24,137 bases of DNA from IMG/VR virus record IMGVR_UViG_3300006752_000222, positions 1 through 24,137 of that record; one strand, given 5' to 3'. The notes under the pieces were generated by a model, which was given only the letters and a program-made list of their open reading frames with translations, searched no databases and was not told the origin of the DNA. Positions 13,614 to 21,221 of this stretch are shown here, one piece after another. Position 1 is the stretch's first letter. Each line of letters starts with the position of its first letter. The position numbers and the translations under genes are program-made. This DNA is from a virus.

Positions 13614-15341
13614 TTACCACTTGTAAGTCAATGCCAATCTGTATTCTCTTCCTTGGGTATTATAGTAAGGAAGTACTTCTACTTCATCATCAGTAACGTT
13701 CTCTATTGTAAAGTTTACATTTACTCCAGACGCAAATTGCTTACCAACATAAATGTTTAGTTTCTTTAAGTCGTCTAGGTATTCCTGACCTTCTGGCAAG
13801 AAGTCATACTGTCCGGGTGTTCTGTCAAACTGTCCTGAGTATTTGATTCTGTAATCCACACCTTTATAATTTTGTTCCCATGATATCACAGCAACGTATT
13901 CTGGTATTCTAACTTGTTCGGTGTCGTTTACTTTGAGCATAATGCTAATAGGACCCCACGTGTTAGCAAATCTAATGCCCTGTGTTGAATAGTTACCGGT
14001 ATTGTAATACATAGCAGGAGTATAGATATCTTCTGTTACAGCAGGCGTTACAGTAACTACACCTGTATCAGGATCTGTTGTAGTGATCTCAGGAGTAATA
14101 ATGTTTGTAGTTGTGTAGCCACTAGCATATTCAATTGCTTGTTCAAAGTCGTACATGAATATACTTAAAGCACCAAAACCTATTTCGTAACCTGTGCCTT
14201 CTTCAGGTAATAGTTCTTCATTAGCACTTACCCAGTTATCACCGTATACTTCATATAAGTTAGGGCGTCTAAAACTTGTACCAACATTCATAAAGAACTG
14301 TCCGCTTTCTATACCTAGTCTTAATGCATTTTGATCTGCATTACCGACTCTAAAACCAAAGTTATACTTTAGGGCAAATTCGGCATTTATGCTTAAGAAT
14401 GCACCGTAGTTATCTTGCTCGTGTTCATTGTATTGATCTTTACTGCCGTCAACACCATATGTAACTTGTAATAACTTAGACAAGTCTACTGTATCACCTG
14501 CTCTAAAATAATCTCTGCTACTTTCGTTTTGGTATGTGCTAACACCTTCTGTAAAGTATTCTGCTTTGTCTTCTGTTCTACCTATAGTAAAATATTCATT
14601 TCTAATACTAACAGTGAATTTTTCGCCATCCTGTAAGCAATCATTTGATTGTGAGAAATCAGCAGTATAACAGTTATCATAATCATATGCATAATCTGTG
14701 CCACTTACTATTAATTCAAAGTCACCTGCGTCTGCAATAATTTTTGCACTTTGGTTTTCGTATGTATCGCTTTCTGTATTATCATTTCTTGCGAGTTGAT
14801 CGGTTGTATAGTCTGTGTACTGAAACCACGATGTAGGAGCAACACTAATATACCTTTCTTGATTACTACCTAATTTAGTTGTAATACTTCTCTCAATAGT
14901 ATCCTCTATTAATACTGTACCAGCAATACTACCGGAGCCATACATAACACCGTTAGCACCTGAAATTACTTTAACATTTTGACCACTTACAATTTCGTGT
15001 CCAAAGTCATACCAAGCAGAACCTGGTGTGTTAACCGGTATGCCGTTTTTATAAACTGTAGTGTGTACTGTTTGAGCACCACGTTCGTTATATCCTTGAA
15101 AGGCACCAGTGCCTCCTGCTGTCCAGGTAAACTCTGGCAAGATACTTTCTACTATAGTAGTAGATGTTAAAGCATCTGCTACTTCGGTTTCTACTTGTTG
15201 AGCAACCACAACCACTTCTTCTATATCTTCTGCTTTGGCCTCACTTGCCCAAAGCATAAACACCATAAATGCAAATGCAAAATATAGTGGACTAAAGTTT
15301 ATGTGAAAGTTTTTATCAAAATCGTTCATTTTAAATTTCAT
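13614..15341 (-). CDS. TonB-dependent outer-membrane receptor
   Basis: This 575-residue protein begins with a signal peptide: a hydrophobic core FSPLYFAFAFMVFMLWA (about 16-32) and a likely cleavage after AKA at 37. EDIEEVVVVAQ (38-48) is a typical TonB box. Residues about 55-150 form a plug-like domain with the family's NERG, VYKNGIPVNTP and ISGANGVMYGSGSIAGTVLI motifs. The rest alternates as beta-barrel strands and ends with an aromatic residue (RLALTYKW). Two Cys in a loop (NCYTADFSQSNDC) may form a disulphide. At about 425 residues the barrel is at the short end for the family. Such receptors import siderophores, cobalamin or other large nutrients using TonB, and many serve as phage receptors. 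It is translated 1 nt after the nucleosidase stop. A lytic T4-like phage carrying one is unusual. The substrate is unknown. Confidence 0.88.
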   Translation of the reverse strand: MKFKMNDFDKNFHINFSPLYFAFAFMVFMLWASEAKAEDIEEVVVVAQQVETEVADALTSTTIVESILPEFTWTAGGTGAFQGYNERGAQTVHTTVYKNGIPVNTPGSAWYDFGHEIVSGQNVKVISGANGVMYGSGSIAGTVLIEDTIERSITTKLGSNQERYISVAPTSWFQYTDYTTDQLARNDNTESDTYENQSAKIIADAGDFELIVSGTDYAYDYDNCYTADFSQSNDCLQDGEKFTVSIRNEYFTIGRTEDKAEYFTEGVSTYQNESSRDYFRAGDTVDLSKLLQVTYGVDGSKDQYNEHEQDNYGAFLSINAEFALKYNFGFRVGNADQNALRLGIESGQFFMNVGTSFRRPNLYEVYGDNWVSANEELLPEEGTGYEIGFGALSIFMYDFEQAIEYASGYTTTNIITPEITTTDPDTGVVTVTPAVTEDIYTPAMYYNTGNYSTQGIRFANTWGPISIMLKVNDTEQVRIPEYVAVISWEQNYKGVDYRIKYSGQFDRTPGQYDFLPEGQEYLDDLKKLNIYVGKQFASGVNVNFTIENVTDDEVEVLPYYNTQGREYRLALTYKW

Positions 15342-15342
15342 T

Positions 15343-15888
15343 TTATTTTATTAAATCCTTTAAAGTGGACTCGAACATTTCAACACCTAGAGCCTTATTA
15401 GCCTCCCAATCAGATGTCTGATCTCCTTGTCCGATTATATCGCTTATAAACTTCAAACATTTGAAGTCTACGCCAAAATGCATACACACTTTTGCAAGTG
15501 CATAAGCCTCCATGTCAACTACATTACAATAACCTTCGGGTTTAGTTGTAGCAAATTTATCTTGAGTATAACATGTAAAACCTTTGTTGTCAACGATTAT
15601 TTCATGTGTATTTGTTTCAAACGGTGTTTGAAATTGATCAAAGCCAAATGCTCTGCAATCCATATCTGCTTGTACAAATTTACCAATATGCAACATGCCT
15701 TTCATATCTGGATCTATTCCCCCAGCAGTTCCATAATTAACAACCAGTTCTGTATCTGGATTATTAGTTAGGTATTGTGTAAGTACCAATGTAGCATTTA
15801 TTTTGCCTACACCGGTAAAAACTGTATTGTAATTACCTTGTATACCTTCAAGTTCATCTGCTAATGCAACTGCTAAAACGTATTTCAT
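15343..15888 (-). CDS. Compact nucleosidase of the MTA/SAH nucleosidase (PNP/UDP) family
   Basis: This 181-residue protein aligns by eye with E. coli MTA/SAH nucleosidase. An N-terminal Glu lies in ALADELEG (E12 or E14). GVGKINATLVL (26-36), VNYGTAGGIDP (50-60), AFGFDQFQTP (80-89), VVDMEAYALAKVCMHFGV (123-140) and LKFISDIIGQGDQ (145-157) follow. E127 and D150 correspond to the catalytic Glu174 and Asp197 of the E. coli enzyme. The usual length is about 230 residues; a segment after the first strand and the SGD loop before the VDME motif are shortened. The family cleaves the base from methylthioadenosine, S-adenosylhomocysteine or related nucleosides. In a phage it could relieve product inhibition of methylation or salvage adenine. 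AGAGG precedes the ATG, and the gene is coupled to the receptor gene downstream. Confidence 0.8.
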   Translation of the reverse strand: MKYVLAVALADELEGIQGNYNTVFTGVGKINATLVLTQYLTNNPDTELVVNYGTAGGIDPDMKGMLHIGKFVQADMDCRAFGFDQFQTPFETNTHEIIVDNKGFTCYTQDKFATTKPEGYCNVVDMEAYALAKVCMHFGVDFKCLKFISDIIGQGDQTSDWEANKALGVEMFESTLKDLIK

Positions 15889-15941
15889 GATATCCTCTTT
15901 ATAAGTTATACATGTAATTATTTAAACGATATAAGAAAAGA

Positions 15942-15949
15942 GATAAATA
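15942..15949 (+). promoter_or_regulatory. Late promoter of the 194-residue protein gene (GATAAATA)
   Basis: GATAAATA ends 18 nt before the ATG at 15968. AGGAG at 15956-15960 is a good ribosome-binding site 7 nt from the ATG. This is a conventional leader, unlike the 5-nt copies elsewhere in the window. Confidence 0.65.
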
Positions 15950-15967
15950 ACTGGCAGGAGATATTAA

Positions 15968-16552
15968 ATGAGAATTGATGAAGTAATTAACGAAGTTGAA
16001 TTTGGTGCAGTTGACCGTTTAAAACAAGGTGCAAAAAATATTGCTAGTAAAATAGGCGGTAAACTAGGCAGTAATAGAGCAAAAATTGCCAACATTCGCG
16101 GCGACGTGAAAGCAAAAGGTATGAAAGGCGCAAATGTTATTGCTACAAAATATCAGAAATGGTTGGTGCAAAATCATCCAGATCAATCACCTAATATACT
16201 TGACATCGAACAATTCAAGCAATGGATGGCTACATCTCCTAGACTGAAAAATCAAACTAGCACATTTGAATTTTTAAAAGGTAATCCGTCACTGCAAAAT
16301 CTTGCAAAACAATCATCACCAGATAGTCCAGTGAAATTCGATGGCGAAGAAAAAAGTGCTATATTTTTAAATTTGGCTTATGCTGATTCGCAAACACAGC
16401 CTTCCGGTCAGAATAATACAACTACATCAGATTTGAAAGGTGGTAATTTAGACTCTAAACAGCAACAGGAAGTTAATGACTGGGTGCAAAATGCTCCAGA
16501 TGATGTTTTAGCCGCAGTGATACAAGCCGCATCGGCAAAACTTCAAAAGTAG
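15968..16552 (+). CDS. Late protein of unknown function, probably virion-associated
   Basis: This 194-residue protein begins MRIDEVINEVEFGAVDRLKQG, followed by a basic, Gly/Lys/Ala-rich region (about 20-55). A more ordered central part comes next (YQKWLVQNHPDQSPNILDIEQFKQWM, about 62-87), then a low-complexity Ser/Gln/Thr linker (about 140-165) and a final helix (NDWVQNAPDDVLAAVIQAASAKL). I do not recognise it. The M-R-I-x-E-V type start is familiar from small proteins of marine T4-like phages. A late promoter plus Shine-Dalgarno supports late expression. Its place beside gp25 suggests a structural or DNA-packaging-associated role, but nothing in the sequence proves it. Confidence 0.75.
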   Translation: MRIDEVINEVEFGAVDRLKQGAKNIASKIGGKLGSNRAKIANIRGDVKAKGMKGANVIATKYQKWLVQNHPDQSPNILDIEQFKQWMATSPRLKNQTSTFEFLKGNPSLQNLAKQSSPDSPVKFDGEEKSAIFLNLAYADSQTQPSGQNNTTTSDLKGGNLDSKQQQEVNDWVQNAPDDVLAAVIQAASAKLQK

Positions 16553-16629
16553 ATTTTTTCGTAAAACATTAAACGACCCAAAAAACCCCATCATTAAAGC
16601 ATCCGTTAATAATACTGATAAATACTTGT
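16553..16629 (+). other. Short intergenic region before gp25
   Basis: These 77 bases are AT-rich, with a T-run immediately after the preceding gene's stop but no convincing stem before it. The only recognised element is the late promoter GATAAATA at 16617-16624. No Shine-Dalgarno precedes gp25. Confidence 0.5.
16617..16624 (+). promoter_or_regulatory. Late promoter of gp25 (GATAAATA)
   Basis: GATAAATAC ends 5 nt before the ATG at 16630. There is no AGGAG-like sequence in the 40 bases upstream. By T4 late-promoter geometry the message would begin at the ATG. Confidence 0.7.
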
Positions 16630-17001
16630 ATGGCAACATTTATTGGATTCAGTACAGATAATAAGAAAAAACCACCTTATACATTAACTGATTTAGATTT
16701 AGTGAAACAAGATTTATTAAATCATTTTCAGACTCGTAAAGGGGAAAGAGTTATGAGACCAGAGTTTGGTAGCATAATACATGATATCCTAATGGAGCCG
16801 TTTGACAATCTAACACTACAAGATGTACAAGACGAGTGTAAGGCTATTGTTGGTAGTGATCCAAGAGTAGAACTACTTGACGTAAACATTTCAAATACAG
16901 AACATTTTTTAAAAGTAGAACTCTATTTAGAATATAATGTAGATCAAAGTAAAGATGTATTAGAAGTTAGATTGGAAAGAGAATTTAATGGAGATGCATA
17001 A
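16630..17001 (+). CDS. 25: Baseplate wedge protein gp25
   Basis: This 123-residue protein has the gp25/GpW-like wedge features: an N-terminal DLDLVKQDLLNHFQTRKGERVMRPEFGSIIHDILMEP block (about 20-56) and a C-terminal strand pair (VELLDVNISN ... FLKVELYLEYNV). The RKGERVMRPEFG stretch contains the conserved loop that contacts the sheath initiator. T4 gp25 has 132 residues, so this is full length. In the baseplate it joins the gp6 ring and primes sheath assembly. The stop shares one base with the gp6 start (ATAATG). Confidence 0.92.
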   Translation: MATFIGFSTDNKKKPPYTLTDLDLVKQDLLNHFQTRKGERVMRPEFGSIIHDILMEPFDNLTLQDVQDECKAIVGSDPRVELLDVNISNTEHFLKVELYLEYNVDQSKDVLEVRLEREFNGDA

Positions 17002-20000
17002 TGTCAATTAGCAGTAGAAATCAAAATCTATTTGCCGCAGAGGACTGGGAATTAGCCTATCAGGCATTTACACAAGTCAGTTTTAAGGCATATGATTTTA
17101 GTACCATGCGTACATCTATGCTTAATTACATAAGAGAAAATTATCCAGAGTCGTTCAATGACTACATTGAAAGTTCTGAATTTATTGCTATTATAGAATT
17201 ATTAGCATATCTTTCGCAAAGTTTATCATTCAGAGCAGATTTAAATACTAGAGAAAATTTCCTTGCTACAGCAGAAAGCAGAGATAGTATTTTACGTTTA
17301 GCAGACATGCTAGGTTATGCTCCTAAAAGAAATATACCAGCAAGTGGGTTAGTCAAAATTGATAGTGTACAAACAGACGAGCCATTACTAGATGCTTCAG
17401 GCGACAGTTTACAGAATATCAGAATTGATTGGAATGATCCAACAAATAATAATAGTTTTGATCAATTCATTACAGTTTTAAATAGTGCATTTTCAGTAGC
17501 AAATCCTTTTACAAAACCAATCATTGAAGAAACAGTAGGCGGTATTGCTACACAGATATATGGCTTCAATAACGAAATAGGCACAACACCTGTATTTTCA
17601 ACAAGTGCAACAGTAAATGGTACTAGTGTACCTTTTGAATTTGTTAGTACAAATATTGAAAACGGTGTTTTCAAAGAAGCACAACCAGACATTTACAGTC
17701 AGATGAGAATTTCTTATCGAGATGACAAAAGAGGATTAGAAAGTCCTTACACAGGATTTTTCATGATGTTCAAACAAGGCGAGTTGAGTTTTGAAGATTA
17801 TATTTTTGAAAGAGCCTTGCCTAACAGAACAGTAGATATACCAGTTGCAAACATCAATGAAACAGATGTATTTGTGCATCAGTTAGACAATAATGCTGTT
17901 AACCAACTTACTTGGCAAAAAGTCAGCAATCTTCAAGGACAAACTTTATTATATAATGCAACCAGTTTAGAATCTAGAAATTTATATGCAATTGACAACT
18001 TATTCGACGACGGTATTAGAGTAAGATTTTCAGACGGTAATTTTGCAAACATACCTTCTGGTATTTTTAGAATTTATTTCAGAACTAGCATTGGCGAAAA
18101 CATGTCTATTAGACCAGCAGATTTTCAAAACAAAGAATTAACATTACCTTATTATAATAGAAAAGGCGAATTGCATAACCTTACTTTAAGGATGTCATTA
18201 AAAGCCACAGTATCAAATAGTTCAGCCGCAGAAACTTTACAAAGTATTAAACGAAGAGCACCACAAACATATTATACTCAAAATAGAATGGTTAGTGCTC
18301 AAGACTATAATGTATTTCCACTGAGCCAAAGTGCAAACATTCTAAAATTAAAAGCAACAAATAGAACACATGCAGGCCATAGTAGATATATTGATATTGA
18401 AGATCCTACAGGAAGGTTCAGTAGTGTAACTTCGTTTGCAGACGACGGTGCATTATATAAAGATATCGAAAACAAAGATACATATTTAACATTTGGTACA
18501 AGTAAAACAACAATGCAAATTTTAAAAGAAGATGTTGCTAATATTACTAAAGACACAAATCTACAAAACTTTGTTTATGACGATTATAGAAAATTACATA
18601 AAGGCTTAGATGCATTAGCATTTGACTTAACAGCAAATAATAAAGATATTGCATGGGTAACCCAGCCTAGTAAAAATAAAAATAACACAGGTTATTTTAC
18701 TAGACTAGAAGCCGGCGTCAGAACCACACTTAACAATAGTGTAAATGATAATAGAATCATACAAGCCGGTTCATATATAAAATTTAAAAATCCAAACGAT
18801 CCTACACAAGAGGAATTAGCAACCATTACCAGTATTACAAATAATGGTGTACCAACAAATTTACTAAGTGTCACAGAAGGGGTAGTAAAATTAAACAAAG
18901 AAATTCCAAATGCATGGAGAGCCACTGAAATAATACCTACATTAAATGCCAATGCATTAGAAACAGATATAGGCACAGCATTTAATACAAGAATTACAGC
19001 CAAAGAAGATTTTGGTATAGGATATAATTTCAGACCAGGTGGTAGTGGTTCCACACACTGGTATATTATTGACAACAGTAATTTACAAAAAAATGCAGAC
19101 TTTAACCCAGACCTTACCAGCGGTGCTAGTTGGTTAATGAAATTTGAATACAACAGTACAAATAGTACATCAAGCATTTCAAATTACACAGTAACTACCC
19201 GAGGTACTAGAATTATATTTGAAAGTCTTAAAGATATAAAATTTTATTTTTCTAGTGATGAAAAAACATTTGATAGTAAAACAGGTAGAGTATTAAAAGA
19301 TACCATTGCTTTAACTACAGCAAACTTCAAACCAGAGTTAATAGAAACATATAATTGGGTTGATACAAATTTAGATGACATAGGTGACAGTTGGCAATTA
19401 GAAACTACTAATGCAACATACACACCTAATGTAGGAAACAGTCCAGAAATTATTTTAAGAAGCAGAGACACAAAAGCAAAAGATTTAGAAGTAAGATTTA
19501 TCAGTAACTTTGGTTTATTGGTTAACGGCGAAGCATCAGTGTCACCCACAGCAGATTATAGCCAAGGAGATTTTGCACCAGCGGTATCTACAACAATAGC
19601 AGTAGACCCAATATCGACAACTACAGGTAAAGCAGTAGTAAAATTAAATAGTGCAAAATTATCAGGTTTACCAAGCGGTATCACTATACCATTAAGTAAA
19701 TTTGGTACATCTATTGTTGGCGGAGCAAATGGTAATATTGCTTATGTGAATTATGATATTGGTTCAAGCAGTTATAAAACCTATACTGGTAATGCAACCA
19801 CAACTACATTTGAAGTAGGAGATACTGCATCAGAAGGACACATTGATTTGCTGTCTAATTCAAGTATTAAAGTTTCCGATTTTGATAGTTTAAGCAGTAG
19901 ATGGAATGGATTTAAACATGCAGATAAACTACAAATTGTTTATAAAAATGTCAAAGAGTCTTTAGACAAGCCAATAGAATTTGAAATAGTCGATGCATAC

Positions 20001-21221
20001 AGATATGGCGATGGCTTTGCCGATCCGGCAAAAGTTGTTGTCAAACCCATTGACAGTGACTATGATGGATTTCCAGATGATCCAGACTTGTTTGATAAAT
20101 TTGTAGGTAGCACAGACTTTGTTTTCTTTGAGCAATATACAGATTTAGATGGCTACACATATGAAAGACCAGCAAAATTTAAAATATTAAATTTTGCAAC
20201 AGAGACAGAAATATCAGTTGATTATGTGTTAGACACAGTTGCTCCAGGCAGTGATCCAGATAATAAAACTGCATTTACAGATTTTGATTTGATAATTGTA
20301 AAAGATTTAAGTGTAGCAGAAACATATTTAAAAAATAATTTAGGAAAACTTAATCACAAATTAGTTTTTCCAAGATCGCTTTTGCCTAAAGTATACGAAT
20401 TAATTAATGATTTAACAACACCTAAAATGATTGTGCTAACAGAAAACAACCAGTACAATGTAAAAGTAGGTAGAAGTTTTGAGCAAAACACACTTCAAAA
20501 CGATCCAAGAAAATGTGCATTTGAATGGCAACACATTGCTCCAAGTGATGTTAGAATAGATCCTAGTATCAGCAATGTTGTAGAAATGTTTATGCTTACA
20601 AAATCATATTACCAAGCAATGCTAAGTTATAAAAATGGCGGTGTAAGTACATTGCCTAGTGCACCAACATCAGAACAACTTGCACAAGAATATTCAGGAT
20701 TAGATGAGTTTAAGAGTGTTAGTGACCAATTAGTTTACAGCAGTGGTAAATTTAAATTATTATTTGGCGACGACGCCGATCCAGAATTACAAGCAAAAAT
20801 TAAAGTTGTAAAATTACCAGGAAGTACAACAACAGATGCAGAAGTTAGAAGTGCGGTATTAGAATTAATTGATACTTATTTTAATGTAGAAAATTGGGAC
20901 TTTGGTGAAACATTTTATTTCTCAGAGTTAAGTGCATACATTCATCAAGAGTTAGGTAAAGCAATAGCATCAGTTGTTATTGTACCTAGCAAGTCAGAAT
21001 CTATATTTGGTGATCTATATCAAGTTAGAGCGGCATCAGATGAATTATTCTTTTCTACAGCAACAGTTGATAACGTAGAAGTAGTAAAAAGTTTATCTTC
21101 AACAAATTTAAAACAAATGAAGGGCAATGCAATCACAAAATCATCTACAACAAGTAGTACTAGCAGTAGCAGTAGCAGTGGTAGTAGTGGTAGCAGTGGC
21201 TCCGGTGGAAGTGGATACTAA
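17001..21221 (+). CDS. 6: Baseplate wedge protein gp6, greatly enlarged
   Basis: The N-terminus is unmistakably gp6-like: FTQVSFKAYDFSTMRTSMLNYIRENYPESFNDYIESSEFIAII (about 26-68), AYLSQSLSFRADLNTRENFLATAESRDSILRLADMLGY (about 71-108), GFFMMFKQGELSFEDY (about 250-265), and RRAPQTYYTQNRMVSAQDYNVFP (about 417-439). A conserved C-terminal block, APSDVRIDPSISNVVEMFMLTKSYY, lies near 1177-1201. At 1406 residues it is more than twice T4 gp6 (660). Much of the extra length lies between about 500 and 1150 and has no family I recognise. The last 25 residues are almost pure Ser/Gly/Thr. gp6 forms the inner ring of the baseplate iris that opens on infection. It is coupled at both ends through one-base TAATG overlaps. 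Confidence 0.92.
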   Translation: MSISSRNQNLFAAEDWELAYQAFTQVSFKAYDFSTMRTSMLNYIRENYPESFNDYIESSEFIAIIELLAYLSQSLSFRADLNTRENFLATAESRDSILRLADMLGYAPKRNIPASGLVKIDSVQTDEPLLDASGDSLQNIRIDWNDPTNNNSFDQFITVLNSAFSVANPFTKPIIEETVGGIATQIYGFNNEIGTTPVFSTSATVNGTSVPFEFVSTNIENGVFKEAQPDIYSQMRISYRDDKRGLESPYTGFFMMFKQGELSFEDYIFERALPNRTVDIPVANINETDVFVHQLDNNAVNQLTWQKVSNLQGQTLLYNATSLESRNLYAIDNLFDDGIRVRFSDGNFANIPSGIFRIYFRTSIGENMSIRPADFQNKELTLPYYNRKGELHNLTLRMSLKATVSNSSAAETLQSIKRRAPQTYYTQNRMVSAQDYNVFPLSQSANILKLKATNRTHAGHSRYIDIEDPTGRFSSVTSFADDGALYKDIENKDTYLTFGTSKTTMQILKEDVANITKDTNLQNFVYDDYRKLHKGLDALAFDLTANNKDIAWVTQPSKNKNNTGYFTRLEAGVRTTLNNSVNDNRIIQAGSYIKFKNPNDPTQEELATITSITNNGVPTNLLSVTEGVVKLNKEIPNAWRATEIIPTLNANALETDIGTAFNTRITAKEDFGIGYNFRPGGSGSTHWYIIDNSNLQKNADFNPDLTSGASWLMKFEYNSTNSTSSISNYTVTTRGTRIIFESLKDIKFYFSSDEKTFDSKTGRVLKDTIALTTANFKPELIETYNWVDTNLDDIGDSWQLETTNATYTPNVGNSPEIILRSRDTKAKDLEVRFISNFGLLVNGEASVSPTADYSQGDFAPAVSTTIAVDPISTTTGKAVVKLNSAKLSGLPSGITIPLSKFGTSIVGGANGNIAYVNYDIGSSSYKTYTGNATTTTFEVGDTASEGHIDLLSNSSIKVSDFDSLSSRWNGFKHADKLQIVYKNVKESLDKPIEFEIVDAYRYGDGFADPAKVVVKPIDSDYDGFPDDPDLFDKFVGSTDFVFFEQYTDLDGYTYERPAKFKILNFATETEISVDYVLDTVAPGSDPDNKTAFTDFDLIIVKDLSVAETYLKNNLGKLNHKLVFPRSLLPKVYELINDLTTPKMIVLTENNQYNVKVGRSFEQNTLQNDPRKCAFEWQHIAPSDVRIDPSISNVVEMFMLTKSYYQAMLSYKNGGVSTLPSAPTSEQLAQEYSGLDEFKSVSDQLVYSSGKFKLLFGDDADPELQAKIKVVKLPGSTTTDAEVRSAVLELIDTYFNVENWDFGETFYFSELSAYIHQELGKAIASVVIVPSKSESIFGDLYQVRAASDELFFSTATVDNVEVVKSLSSTNLKQMKGNAITKSSTTSSTSSSSSSGSSGSSGSGGSGY

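Noticed and set aside
15889-15941. Sigma-70 promoter for the nucleosidase-receptor operon
   Set aside because: TATAAC is a fair -10 box, but no acceptable -35 lies at the right distance, so the operon promoter could not be assigned.
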